Shown here piece after piece: positions 8,753 to 17,469 of a stretch of 64,000 nt of DNA. The notes beneath the pieces are model-generated. The model had not been told where the DNA came from and ran no database searches. It saw only the letters and a list, made by a program, of their open reading frames with translations. The stretch covers positions 38,501-102,500 of the forward strand of contig NZ_CP072642.1 of the NCBI RefSeq assembly GCF_018304765.1, written 5' to 3'. The translations under genes and the position numbers were made by a program. How positions within the stretch are numbered: the stretch's first letter is position 1; the number at the start of each line of letters is the position of its first letter. The stretch comes from Chloracidobacterium sp. N. Lineage in GTDB: Bacteria > Acidobacteriota > Blastocatellia > Chloracidobacteriales > Chloracidobacteriaceae.

Positions 8753-10195
8753 ATGCCTGATCGTGTGCCGTCAATTCTCATCGTGGATGATGAGTTGAGT
8801 ATGCGTGAGCTGCTCGACCATGTGTTTCGGCGGGCTGGCTACCGCACCTTCGTTGCCGGAAACGGGGCGCAGGCCCTGGAGGCCCTGCGAGGGACCGTGT
8901 TTGACATCGTGCTGTCCGATGTCAGGATGCCGCGTCTTTCCGGCACTGAACTGCTGCACGAATGCCGCCAGATCTCACCCGATACGGTGGTCATTCTCAT
9001 GACGGCCCATGGCACGGTCGAGCAGGCGCGCGAAGCCTTCAAACTCGGCGCGGACGACTTCATCCAGAAGCCGTTCGACATTGACGAACTCAAGCTCATC
9101 GTCAAGAACGCGCTGGAAAAAAGCCTGCTGCGCCGGGAAGTGGCCCTGCTCAAGCGCGAGTTGGGGGACCGCACGCGGCTGGAGAACATCATCGGGCGTA
9201 GCCGCCCCATGCAGGAAGTGTTGCGCCTCATCCAGACCATTGCCGGTACGAACAGCACGGTACTCATCACGGGTGAATCCGGCACCGGCAAGGAACTCGT
9301 CGCCCGTGGCATCCATGCCTGTAGCCCGCGCAGCGAACGCCCCTTTGTTTCCATCAACTGCGGCGCGTTCACGGAAACCCTCCTCGAATCGGAACTCTTT
9401 GGCTACATGAAGGGTGCCTTCACTGGTGCCACCACGAACAAAAAAGGACTGTTCGAGGCCGCTGACGGCGGCACGCTGTTTCTCGATGAAATCGGCGAAA
9501 TGAGCCTGGGGATGCAGGTCAAGCTGTTGCGCGCCCTCCAGGAACGCTCGATACGGCGGGTGGGCGGTACGGAAGAAATCCCGGTGGATGTGCGGGTCGT
9601 TGCCGCCACCAACCGTGATCTTTCCCAGATGGTCGAAGCCGGAACTTTCCGCAAAGACCTGTACTTCCGGGTCAACGTCATTCCCATCAACGTTCCACCG
9701 CTGCGCGAACGGCGGGAGGACATCCGCGAGCTGGCGCTGCACTTCCTCAAAAAGTACGGACAAAACCGCACCCCGCCGGTGACAGCCATTGCCGAAACGA
9801 CGCTCAAGTACCTTGAAAACTACTCGTTTCCGGGAAACGTCCGGGAATTGGAAAACATCATCGAGCGGGCCGTGGCCCTGGAGCCAACCCACGAAATCCA
9901 GCCGGAGCGCCTGCCGGAAACCGTGCTGCGCTACGACCCGGCGCGGACGGCTTCCGTCTTCGATCTGCCGGAGCAGGGCATTCATCTCGAAAACTTCCTG
10001 ATGGAAATTGAAAAATCCTATATTTTGCAGGCCCTGCAGCGGACGCGGGGCAATCAGACCAAGGCGGCGGAGCTGCTTCGCATGTCGGTGCGCAGCCTGC
10101 GCCACCTGCTCGACAAGCACAAAATTCGCCACACGGCGAGTATGTTCCGTGAAAGTGGGGCCTTTCGTACAGGCGACGCCTCGGATGCCCCATAA
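8753..10195 (+). CDS. NtrC-family sigma-54-dependent response regulator
   Basis: The 480-aa protein has the standard three-domain layout. Its receiver (residues 6-120) carries the phospho-acceptor Asp56 (LSDVRMP) and a Lys in FIQKPFD. The central AAA+ domain has Walker A GESGTGKE, the sigma-54-contacting GAFTGA loop, Walker [10 protein letters not shown] and arginine-finger region PLRERREDI. The C-terminal Fis-type helix-turn-helix is [24 protein letters not shown]. It should activate sigma-54 promoters when phosphorylated by an unlinked kinase, because no kinase gene is adjacent. The presence of GAFTGA implies a functional sigma-54 in the genome. Short repeats upstream of the gene could be its own control sites. 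Confidence 0.95.
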   Translation: MPDRVPSILIVDDELSMRELLDHVFRRAGYRTFVAGNGAQALEALRGTVFDIVLSDVRMPRLSGTELLHECRQISPDTVVILMTAHGTVEQAREAFKLGADDFIQKPFDIDELKLIVKNALEKSLLRREVALLKRELGDRTRLENIIGRSRPMQEVLRLIQTIAGTNSTVLITGESGTGKELVARGIHACSPRSERPFVSINCGAFTETLLESELFGYMKGAFTGATTNKKGLFEAADGGTLFLDEIGEMSLGMQVKLLRALQERSIRRVGGTEEIPVDVRVVAATNRDLSQMVEAGTFRKDLYFRVNVIPINVPPLRERREDIRELALHFLKKYGQNRTPPVTAIAETTLKYLENYSFPGNVRELENIIERAVALEPTHEIQPERLPETVLRYDPARTASVFDLPEQGIHLENFLMEIEKSYILQALQRTRGNQTKAAELLRMSVRSLRHLLDKHKIRHTASMFRESGAFRTGDASDAP

Positions 10196-10300
10196 GGTCA
10201 CGCTTCGGCCCCCCGAAGGAAAAAGAAGCCCTCTGGCTCCCTCCTGCCGGTTCGCTTTTCCGCGCTGCTTGCGGACACCTCATTCCCCCCTGCTGAAGAC

Positions 10301-11677
10301 ATGAAAAAAATCGTCATTGCGGGCGGCGGTCTGGCCGGTCTCGCGGCCGCTTACGATATGGTTGAGGCCGGCTGCCAGGTCGAACTCTTCGAGTCGCGCC
10401 CGGTGCTGGGCGGCAAAGTGTCGTCCTGGAAAGATGCCGACGGTGACTGGATTGAGTCCGGGTTGCACGTTTTTTTCGGCTGCTACGAAGAGTTGTTCAA
10501 GCTCATGCGCGCCGTCGGAGCCGATAGCTATCTCCGGTGGAAAGCACCGGTGTGCCATTTCACCCTGCCGGAAGGCGTCACTTACGACATCGTTTCCTGG
10601 CGTGGTTTGCCCTTTCCGCTCCACCTGCTGCCGAATCTCGTCACGGCCAGTCAGTTTTCGCTGGGCGAAAAACTCGCCTACGGACGCGCCCTGCTGCCGG
10701 TTCTGTTTGGGGACAGCCGCTATGCCGACGCCCAGGATGAACTCAGCTATGCCGACTGGCATCGGCAGCAAGGGGTGGGGAACAACCTGCTGGGTGGGAT
10801 GCTTCTGCCGCAGACGCTGGCACTGAAGTTCCTGCCACCGGAAGAGCTTTCGGCACAGGTCGTCCTGAACGTGTTTCGGCTGTTTCTCCGCCGTGACGAT
10901 GGCTTTCAGGTCGCCTTCCTCGAAGGTTCGCCGGAGGAGTGCCTTGTGCAGCCGCTGGTTCAGGCGATTACGCGTGCTGGCGGGCACGTTCACACCGGGC
11001 GCAAGGTCACGCGGATTGAGCTGGACGCCACCGGGCACGTCCGTGGTTTCGTGGTGGACGGGACGCTGCACACGGGCGATGCGTATCTGTGCGCCCTGCC
11101 GGTACATCAGATGAACCGGCTCATTCCGGCCGCCTGGCGGGCGCAGTATCCGTACTTCGATCACCTGCGGCATTTCGTCGGCGTGCCGGTGATGAATGTC
11201 CAGCTTTGGCTCGACGGACGCCTGACCGAACGGGACAACCTGCTCTTTGGCGGCGCGGGACTGACGCCGGTCTATGCCGACATGCGCCTGACGACGCCGC
11301 GCTATGCCCCGGCCAGCGGCAACACCCTGCTTGAAGCCGTGGTGGCGCCGGCGCGCGAACTGATGGCCTTGAGCGATGCCGAAGTCGTGGCGGCCGTGTG
11401 GGAGCGGATGAAATCGTACTACCCGACAGTCGCGCCGCGCCTCAACATCGTGAAGTCCTCCGTGGTGCGGATTCCCCAGTCGGTCTATCACCCCAAGCCG
11501 GGGCTGGAGCGATACCGTCCCACGCAGGCTTCGCCGGTGCCCAACTTCTTTCTGGCGGGCGGCTTTACCCGTGGACACCGCTTCTTTGACAGCATGGAAG
11601 GTGCCGTGGCCAGCGGCCGGCTGGCGGCCAAGGCCATGCTGGCCTATGTGCAGACTGGTCGGGCAGCCGCAGCGTGA
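10301..11677 (+). CDS. crtP: Phytoene desaturase, plant/cyanobacterial CrtP type
   Basis: FAD-dependent carotenoid desaturase of 458 aa. The dinucleotide-binding motif is [21 protein letters not shown], followed by an FAD-contacting [10 protein letters not shown] and the family signature [18 protein letters not shown]. Internal segments ([61 protein letters not shown]) and the C-terminal FAD motif ([29 protein letters not shown]) resemble the CrtP/PDS branch more than the bacterial CrtI branch. The zeta-carotene desaturase CrtQ is a close relative and cannot be fully excluded. It would act on membrane-dissolved phytoene. No other carotenoid gene is adjacent; recA follows convergently 3 bp away. 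Confidence 0.85.
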   Translation: MKKIVIAGGGLAGLAAAYDMVEAGCQVELFESRPVLGGKVSSWKDADGDWIESGLHVFFGCYEELFKLMRAVGADSYLRWKAPVCHFTLPEGVTYDIVSWRGLPFPLHLLPNLVTASQFSLGEKLAYGRALLPVLFGDSRYADAQDELSYADWHRQQGVGNNLLGGMLLPQTLALKFLPPEELSAQVVLNVFRLFLRRDDGFQVAFLEGSPEECLVQPLVQAITRAGGHVHTGRKVTRIELDATGHVRGFVVDGTLHTGDAYLCALPVHQMNRLIPAAWRAQYPYFDHLRHFVGVPVMNVQLWLDGRLTERDNLLFGGAGLTPVYADMRLTTPRYAPASGNTLLEAVVAPARELMALSDAEVVAAVWERMKSYYPTVAPRLNIVKSSVVRIPQSVYHPKPGLERYRPTQASPVPNFFLAGGFTRGHRFFDSMEGAVASGRLAAKAMLAYVQTGRAAAA

Positions 11678-11680
11678 AGG

Positions 11681-12736
11681 TTACTCGGAAGCCCCCTTGG
11701 CTTTGGCCGTGGCTTCCGGCGCGGTTGCCGCAACGCGGTTGGGCATGAGAATGGCGCGCAGTTCCCGTTCAAGCTGCTCGCGCAACGCCGGATTGGCGGC
11801 CAGCGCCTGCTTGGCATTTTCGCGCCCCTGTCCTAGGCGTTCGCCGCCTTTGATGGAAAACCAGGCGCCGCTTTTCTCGACGAGCTTGTGCTCCACGCCG
11901 AGATCGAGCAGGTCGCCTTCACGGGAAATGCCCTTGCCGTAGATGATGTCGAATTCGACTTCCTTGAACGGCGGGGCCAGTTTGTTTTTGGCAATTTTGG
12001 CTTTGGTGCGGCTGCCGATGACTTCCTCGCCGTCCTTGATCGAGGCCGTGCGGCGGATGTCAATCCGTACCGAGGCGTAGAACTTGAGCGCCCGGCCGCC
12101 GGTCGTCGTTTCCGGCGAGCCCCACATCACGCCGATTTTTTCCCGAATCTGGTTGATGAAAATCAGGCAGGTGTTCGTGCGGTTGGCGACGGCGGTCAGC
12201 TTGCGCAGGGCCTGGGACATCAGCCGCGCCTGGAGGCCCGGCAGGGAGTCGCCCATGTCGCCATCGAGTTCGGCTTTGGGAACGAGTGCCGCCACGGAGT
12301 CCACGACCACGAGATCGAACGCTGCCGAGCGGACGAGGGCTTCCGCAATTTCCAGCGCCTGCTCGCCACTATCCGGCTGCGAGACAAAGAGGTTTTCAAT
12401 ATCCACGCCGAGTTTGGCGGCATAGCCCGGATCGAGCGCGTGTTCGGCATCAATGAAGGCCACCTGTCCGCCGGTGCGCTGGGCTTCGGCGGCGACGTGC
12501 AGGGCCAGCGTCGTTTTGCCACCGGATTCCGGCCCGTAGATTTCGACGATCCGCCCCCGGGGCACACCGCCAATGCCGATGGCCGCATCGAGGCTCAGGC
12601 AGGTCGTGGAAATGGCCGGCACCTCGATGGCCTGCCGCTCGCCCAGGCGCATCACGACACCCTTGCCAAACTGCTTTTCAAGGCTGGCGATGGCGGCATC
12701 AATGGCTTTGTTGCGTTCCTGTCGTGTGTCCGTCAT
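11681..12736 (-). CDS. recA: Recombinase RecA
   Basis: RecA is the ATP-dependent strand-exchange protein of homologous recombination and the SOS co-protease. The 351-aa product begins with the usual [21 protein letters not shown]. It has Walker [10 protein letters not shown], Walker [18 protein letters not shown], loop L1 region ([20 protein letters not shown]), the [23 protein letters not shown]2 segment and a basic C-terminus with some acidic residues. Length is normal. It is transcribed divergently from a HEAT-repeat gene across a 229-bp gap. I found no obvious Gram-positive or alphaproteobacterial SOS box in that gap, so its regulation is not decided by the sequence. Confidence 0.98.
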   Translation of the reverse strand: MTDTRQERNKAIDAAIASLEKQFGKGVVMRLGERQAIEVPAISTTCLSLDAAIGIGGVPRGRIVEIYGPESGGKTTLALHVAAEAQRTGGQVAFIDAEHALDPGYAAKLGVDIENLFVSQPDSGEQALEIAEALVRSAAFDLVVVDSVAALVPKAELDGDMGDSLPGLQARLMSQALRKLTAVANRTNTCLIFINQIREKIGVMWGSPETTTGGRALKFYASVRIDIRRTASIKDGEEVIGSRTKAKIAKNKLAPPFKEVEFDIIYGKGISREGDLLDLGVEHKLVEKSGAWFSIKGGERLGQGRENAKQALAANPALREQLERELRAILMPNRVAATAPEATAKAKGASE

Positions 12737-12965
12737 GGGTGGCTCTCGCTTTGCAAAGGAAAGTTGGAAAGGAAGACCGGAAATGGACTTTGAACCTTAC
12801 CTGCCCGGCACTAGATTGAAAAGAGCAGGCCGTAAGGATGTCCTTCGCCCGGTGGCGCACGCAGGGGTTTGGTGCTTCCGGTCCGGCGGTTGGCGGGCCT
12901 GGGTTCAGGTTTTTGGGTTTTTCAGATGTTGGGGTTGGTGATCGCAGGTTTCAGGAGGTCTCCCG

Positions 12966-14099
12966 ATGGCGGCTCCCGGTAATCCCTTTGTGTCCATGGC
13001 GGCGCGTCCCAGTGAGCAGACCCGTGGGTTGTGCCCGGCGCTGGCAATGTACTTGTCCTGTGTCAACTGTCCGTTTGTGGCGGCCTGTCCCTACAAAACC
13101 CGGCTGGGCGATTTTGGGGCGGAGGCAGCCGCTCAGGAAAATGAGGCCCGTGACCGGGCACAACGGCTCATGACGGTGCTGTGTAACGAAGGTGCGCCGG
13201 ATGCCCAGCGGCAGCAGGCGGCCGATGAAGCGGCGGCCTGGCTGGAGGCGGACACCGGGCTGTTGCCCCACGTCCGGGGGGCGCTGGCCATTGCCCTGGG
13301 GGACTACGGCGACGTACGCGCCTTCGAGCCGCTGGTGGCCACGCTGGGCGATCTGCGGCTGGGTGAGCAGCAGTCTTTCCTGCGCGAAGATGCGGCTTTG
13401 ACGCTGGGCGATATGAATGACGCGCGGGCCTGCGAACCTTTGACCCACTGCCTGACGGACTGGCGGCCGGGGGTGCGTTTTGCCTGCGCTGTTGCGCTGG
13501 GGCGGCTCGGTCTGCCGGAGGCGGTTCCGGCTTTGAAGTCCCTGCGGGATATTCGCATCGGTGATGATTTTGGGCAGCTCAACGAGCAGGTGCATGAAAT
13601 GTGCCTGCACGCGCTGGCACTGCTGGGTGAAGCCGATGTACGCGAGCCGTTGGAGCAGCTTCTGACGGCGGAACGGCGGGTGGCGCTGTCACGCGCTGAA
13701 ATCGTCTTTGCTCTGGGCGAGTTGGGTGACGCGGCGAGTGTGCCGGCGCTCGAAGCCCTTTATGCGGGTGAGATTGGCGAGGGATTGCGCCACTACACGG
13801 CGATTGCCCTGGGCCGGCTTGGCCGGGACATGCGCGAGGTGGTGCATCCCCTGCTGGCGGCGGAGGATGAGGACCTGGCGTTTCATGCGGCGCGGGCCTT
13901 GGCCGTGCTGGGGGATGAACGGGCTGTCGAGCCGCTGGTACTGCGCGGGTTGACCTGCCGCCGTGGGTACATCCGCCGGTTGTCAGTTCAGGCGCTTCGT
14001 CCATTTCTGGGGCAACCGGCAGTGCAGGCGGCGCTGGAAGCCTACGCCGAGCAGGAGCCGGTACCGAGCCTGCGCCAACGGCTGGCACTGGGCGCATAG
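12966..14099 (+). CDS. HEAT-repeat protein with N-terminal cysteine cluster
   Basis: A 377-aa protein made mainly of alpha-helical HEAT/PBS-lyase-type repeats: LAIALGDYGDVRAFEPLVATLGD, AALTLGDMNDARACEPLTHCL, ALGRLGLPEAVPALKSL, ALGELGDAASVPALEAL, ALGRLGRDMREVVHPL and ALAVLGDERAVEPLVLRGL. Such repeats form a scaffold; phycobilin-lyase activity cannot be assumed. The N-terminus before the repeats carries Cys-Pro/Cys motifs (C-P-A-L ... SCVNCPFVAACPYKT), that is C-x9-C-x2-C-x5-C, which could bind a metal or Fe-S cluster. The ATG at 12966 has a strong ribosome site (CAGGAGGT). It lies divergent from recA, but no functional link is shown. Confidence 0.75.
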   Translation: MAAPGNPFVSMAARPSEQTRGLCPALAMYLSCVNCPFVAACPYKTRLGDFGAEAAAQENEARDRAQRLMTVLCNEGAPDAQRQQAADEAAAWLEADTGLLPHVRGALAIALGDYGDVRAFEPLVATLGDLRLGEQQSFLREDAALTLGDMNDARACEPLTHCLTDWRPGVRFACAVALGRLGLPEAVPALKSLRDIRIGDDFGQLNEQVHEMCLHALALLGEADVREPLEQLLTAERRVALSRAEIVFALGELGDAASVPALEALYAGEIGEGLRHYTAIALGRLGRDMREVVHPLLAAEDEDLAFHAARALAVLGDERAVEPLVLRGLTCRRGYIRRLSVQALRPFLGQPAVQAALEAYAEQEPVPSLRQRLALGA

Positions 14100-14161
14100 A
14101 CGGGCTGCTTACGTGCGTCGGGGTACCACAGGTTTCAGGCTGAAATACGGAAACTGTCTCG

Positions 14162-15067
14162 TCAGGCTCTTTGCTCACGCTGAATATACAAGCTGCCGCC
14201 TGGGTTCTTGGTACACAAAGGCATTTTCTCCCTAATCAGGTCGCCGAACCTAAAGTAAACATAGGTAGTGAAAAAATGGATACTCCACTCTGAGTTGTAT
14301 GACAGGAATGCTCGCAGGAAGTAATTTTCATTCCAGTATCGGCCTTCAAGCAGCCATTCAGAAGGGTATTCAAACGGATAGGCAATATCGTGGAAGTGAA
14401 CAAAAACTCCAGGTTTAAGATACGGCAAAACTTCAAAAATGAGAAACTGCAAATCACTTCCGCACTTTACAACATGGCTCGAGTCAATGAACAAGAGGTC
14501 GCCTGACTCAAGTGCTCTGAAAACATCAGGCTGAACTGACTGAACCTTTTTTTCAATTAACCTGAATCGTTCTATATCACCTTCTCTGAGTAAGCTTAAG
14601 AGTCTATCAGGGTACGGCTCAATGAAAGTAACTTCGGGCTTGTAGAAAGAGAATTTTTCAATTGTGTCCAGTATCAAGGCGGATGAAAATCCGCAACCGA
14701 CCTCGATGATTCTCTTTGGTGTGTATCTTCTTAGAAAGCAGTGGAGAAAAATAGCATCAGAGTAACTGAACCATTGATTGTTGTAATAGTATCTGTGAGT
14801 TGACTTTTGCTCTTCCGGGAAGGATATGTCTGGATAAAAACTTATGTATTCTTTGAGCAACTCAAGCTGCTCATCCTCATTGAGATTAATACCGGGCAGT
14901 TCATTCTTTGGTGTACCTCTTGTCTGTACATAGTGAAGAACCTCCTCTTTTGAAGGAATGGGAGAATAGTAGTGTCCCGCCGGAAAGGCCCCCTGGTTTT
15001 TCACCTGTTGAATGAGGTCTCTGATGAATGGGAGCCTCTTGATGAAAGCCTTGATTGCTTGCTTCAT
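14162..15067 (-). CDS. AT-rich class I SAM methyltransferase-like protein, likely acquired
   Basis: The 301-aa product contains a Rossmann-type SAM motif I (RIIEVGCGFSSALILDTIEKF), a motif II acidic residue (VTFIEPYPDRLLSLL) and a later DLLFIDSSHVVKCGSDL strand. This order is seen in class I methyltransferases of the Methyltransf_24 kind. An HFHDIAYPFEYPSEWLL segment follows. The N-terminus (AIKAFIKRLPFIRDLIQQV) looks like the start of proteins from polysaccharide or glycan gene clusters. Base and codon use differ sharply from the neighbours: roughly 40% GC by eye, with many AAA, ATT and TTT codons. That points to recent horizontal transfer. The substrate is unknown, and no glycan cluster surrounds the gene. 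Confidence 0.75.
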   Translation of the reverse strand: MKQAIKAFIKRLPFIRDLIQQVKNQGAFPAGHYYSPIPSKEEVLHYVQTRGTPKNELPGINLNEDEQLELLKEYISFYPDISFPEEQKSTHRYYYNNQWFSYSDAIFLHCFLRRYTPKRIIEVGCGFSSALILDTIEKFSFYKPEVTFIEPYPDRLLSLLREGDIERFRLIEKKVQSVQPDVFRALESGDLLFIDSSHVVKCGSDLQFLIFEVLPYLKPGVFVHFHDIAYPFEYPSEWLLEGRYWNENYFLRAFLSYNSEWSIHFFTTYVYFRFGDLIREKMPLCTKNPGGSLYIQREQRA

Positions 15068-15146
15068 GACCTTTGCTTTCAGGGACGAGCGTTAGGCTGC
15101 GTGGACTGGACCGGCCAAAATTCCTGTTCCGCCGCTGTCCAGGCGC

Positions 15147-15174
15147 GTACCCCCAGGTGTGTACCCCCAGGTAT
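15147..15174. repeat. 14-bp tandem repeat GTACCCCCAGGTGT/AT
   Basis: Two near-identical units (15147-15160 and 15161-15174, one mismatch) lie next to the 5' edge of the AT-rich gene, followed by a short inverted repeat (CCGTG-GAATA-CACGG, 15179-15193). They mark the boundary between AT-rich and GC-rich DNA and may be a scar of insertion. Confidence 0.5.
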
Positions 15175-15202
15175 GTATCCGTGGAATACACGGCTACCAA
15201 GG

Positions 15203-16153
15203 CTAGCCCCGAACCGGTGGGTGGTCCCAGTTGGCCAGAACGCCATTCCACGGTGGAATGACAATCGAAGCCTTGCCTTCACAGACCGTCTTGCACGCCA
15301 GGCGGATGACCGGGTGCGCTGTCCCATCGTACGGATAGCCGATTTTTTTCAGGCGCGTGACTTCAAAGGGCGTAATCGCACTGAGGTTTTCAGCGCCGCT
15401 CAGTACACCAATCCAGCACGTGCCACAGGCCCCGGTCTGGCATTCCGTAGGAATCGGTCCCGCGACACAGCGTGGGTCCTTTTCCTTGTACGACGCCGCA
15501 TTGGGCATCTGTCCGGCGGCCATGGTCAGCGGCTGGCCGGAGATGGCCTGAAACTTCGCTGCCGGGTTCTGTTCATCAAAGCGAATCGTGTAGGTCTGGT
15601 TGATTTCACTGCGCAGGAGCATGTCCCACAGGGTACGTGGCTCCGGCCGCCGACGCTCGGCAACAATCAACTCCGGCTCCAGCGGCGGCACATCCATTGG
15701 CGGCGGGGGCGTCGAGAAGGCTTCCTCGCCGACCTGTTGCAGGGTGGCGTAAGCCACCGCCGTAATGCCCAGTGCCAGTCCCGGATCGAGTCCGGTGCGC
15801 CGCGCCGCCTGGCGAATGTAGTTTTCCAGCGTTGTCCGGGGCGGGGTGCGGAGGTCGGTCAACATGGCTTTCTGGACTTTCGGCCAGAAACGGTGCCCAT
15901 AGAAAAACCAGTGCGAGGTGTGGATATGGTCGGCGAGGCGGTAGCGTCCGTTGAGCAGGCAGTCCTGCCGGGCGCGCGCTTCATCTTCGGTCAGCATGCG
16001 AAACAGCTTGACCGGGTAAAAAGCAAACCACACCCGGAGCGCGTTCTGGTCAACGGGATGCACATCGGGCAGAAGGCTGGCAACAATCGCCGCCCAGGCT
16101 TCGTCGTCGTGGCGGCGCAGAAACTCAATAAACTGACTGGCAGTATCTGGCAT
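15203..16153 (-). CDS. 2Fe-2S ferredoxin-domain protein, function unknown
   Basis: A 316-aa cytosolic protein whose C-terminal 100 residues form a plant-type 2Fe-2S ferredoxin domain. The cluster ligands are visible as CQTGACGTCWIGVLSG and, 40 residues on, LACKTVCEGKASIVIPP; an extra Cys (CVAGPIPTEC) precedes the loop. The N-terminal two thirds (FIEFLRRHDDEAWAAIVASLLPDVHPVDQ ... HTSHWFFYGHRFWPKVQKAML) is helical and not recognised. A short Pro-rich linker (STPPPPMDVPPLEPE) joins the parts. It probably transfers single electrons to an unidentified partner. The ATG at 16153 is preceded by GCAGGTAT; a GTG at 16168 would add five residues. It is divergent from a dehydrogenase gene. Confidence 0.8.
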   Translation of the reverse strand: MPDTASQFIEFLRRHDDEAWAAIVASLLPDVHPVDQNALRVWFAFYPVKLFRMLTEDEARARQDCLLNGRYRLADHIHTSHWFFYGHRFWPKVQKAMLTDLRTPPRTTLENYIRQAARRTGLDPGLALGITAVAYATLQQVGEEAFSTPPPPMDVPPLEPELIVAERRRPEPRTLWDMLLRSEINQTYTIRFDEQNPAAKFQAISGQPLTMAAGQMPNAASYKEKDPRCVAGPIPTECQTGACGTCWIGVLSGAENLSAITPFEVTRLKKIGYPYDGTAHPVIRLACKTVCEGKASIVIPPWNGVLANWDHPPVRG

Positions 16154-16258
16154 GGTGAATACCTGCACGTCTGAGGTTGTCCCTTATGCGCGCATGGCGC
16201 GAAATCGGGCATCATAGTCGGGCGTTCATCAGACTGTCCACTGTGCGAGGTGTGGCCG

Positions 16259-17236
16259 GTGAAGGCGCTGCGTTTGGTCAACGGACAATTACAGCTTGCC
16301 GAAATCCCCCGGCCGGACATGCCCGAAGAAGCGGTCATCCGGGTGACTTATGCCGGTATCTGTGCGACGGATGCCGCCATCGTACGGGGCTACACCGGCT
16401 TTTCCGGCACACTTGGACACGAATTTGTCGGCGTCGTGGCTGCGGCCCCCGATGCTGCCTGGATCGGGCGGCGGGTCGTCGGAGACATCAACGTGGCCTG
16501 CGGCACGTGTGAAGCCTGTCAAGCCGGCGACAGACACCACTGCGCGCAACGCACCGTCATCGGCATCCGCCAGCGCGACGGCGCTTTTGCCGAATACCTG
16601 GCGCTGCCACTGCGCAACCTCTACGCCGTGCCCGATACCGTCAGTGATCTGGACGCCGTCTTTGCCGAGCCGTTGGCCGCCGCCTGCCGCATCCTGGAGC
16701 AGGTTTCCTGCCGGCCAGGGCAGTCAGTGGCCGTTTTGGGTGACGGCAAGCTTGGACAGCTCATTGCCCAGGTGCTGCATGCGCATGGGATTGCCGTGAC
16801 ACTCATCGGCCGTCACGCACGCAAGCTGGCGGTTGCGGCCGGGGCCGGCATCGCAACCCGCCACGCGGATGAACTTCGGTCGGCAAACCGCCGGTTCGAG
16901 GTCGTTGTGGAAACCTCCGGGCGCGCCACCGGTTTGGCCGAGGCCCTGCGACTGGTACGCCCCCGTGGAACGGTCGTGCTCAAGTCCACATCCGCGACAC
17001 CCTGGATGCTCCCCCCGGCGGCGGTTGTCGTCCCGGAAGTGACGCTGGTCGGGTCGCGCTGTGGCGATATGCCAACCGCGCTGGCACTGCTCGCCGCACG
17101 CAAGGTCAGCCCACAGGCGCTCGTCGAGGCGGTCTATGACCTGGACGACGGGCTGCGCGCTTTCGAGCACGCGACCACGCCGGGCGTGCTCAAGGTGTTG
17201 CTCCGGTGCTATCTGCCAGAAGGCACACCACGGTAA
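16259..17236 (+). CDS. Zinc-type medium-chain alcohol/polyol dehydrogenase
   Basis: A GroES-like N-terminal domain is followed by a Rossmann domain. Catalytic zinc ligands are Cys in GICATDAA and His-Glu in GHEFVG. The structural-zinc cysteine set is CGTCEACQAGDRHHC (four Cys). The nucleotide-binding turn is VAVLGDGKLGQLIA. At about 325 aa it is slightly short for the family but covers both domains. It resembles threonine or sorbitol dehydrogenase-like MDR proteins; the substrate cannot be read from the sequence. The start is taken at GTG 16259 (VKALRLVNG), which has GCGAGG eight bases upstream; a GTG at 16250 would add WPV-type residues. Confidence 0.85.
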   Translation: MKALRLVNGQLQLAEIPRPDMPEEAVIRVTYAGICATDAAIVRGYTGFSGTLGHEFVGVVAAAPDAAWIGRRVVGDINVACGTCEACQAGDRHHCAQRTVIGIRQRDGAFAEYLALPLRNLYAVPDTVSDLDAVFAEPLAAACRILEQVSCRPGQSVAVLGDGKLGQLIAQVLHAHGIAVTLIGRHARKLAVAAGAGIATRHADELRSANRRFEVVVETSGRATGLAEALRLVRPRGTVVLKSTSATPWMLPPAAVVVPEVTLVGSRCGDMPTALALLAARKVSPQALVEAVYDLDDGLRAFEHATTPGVLKVLLRCYLPEGTPR

Positions 17237-17385
17237 CGGTTTCCGGCCGACGTCAAGCTCTGTCTGCGCAATATGCCTGCCAGAGGTTCACTCCTTATGG
17301 TTTCTGTTGAAGTGTTGCTGGCTGGCAGAGTAAAACAGAGAAAGTACAACCACTTGCAAAACACTCTGGGACGCCGTAGCTGCCA

Positions 17386-17413
17386 GGCACGCTTGCCGTG
17401 CCAAGGCCCTTGG
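17386..17413 (+). promoter_or_regulatory. Two adjacent small hairpins in the cmr leader
   Basis: Inverted repeats GGCACG-cttgc-CGTGCC (17386-17402) and CCAAG-gcc-CTTGG (17401-17413) lie back to back, 57 bases upstream of the preferred cas10/cmr2 start. No T-run follows, so this does not look like an intrinsic terminator. A structured leader or operator is possible. The rest of the 17237-17469 gap shows no CRISPR repeats. Confidence 0.3.
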
Positions 17414-17469
17414 GAAGGGCTTGATACGGACCCCGCTTGGCTATGGCCGGACTGCGGGAGGTAACACCC

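Noticed and set aside
10201..10218. CTTCGG-CCCC-CCGAAG hairpin as a terminator of the NtrC-type gene
   Set aside because: The stem is only six base pairs and is followed by A-rich, not T-rich, sequence on the relevant strand.
12737..12965. SOS box between recA and the HEAT-repeat gene
   Set aside because: No palindrome of the known LexA types or a convincing GTTC-N7-GTTC repeat was found; an unknown lineage-specific box cannot be excluded.
14972..16174. 400-codon plus-strand open frame
   Set aside because: It is antisense to the 2Fe-2S protein gene, which carries a clear ferredoxin Cys signature.
17237..17469. Possible CRISPR array or leader before cas10
   Set aside because: No 25-40 bp unit recurs here or elsewhere in the window; only two small hairpins are present.
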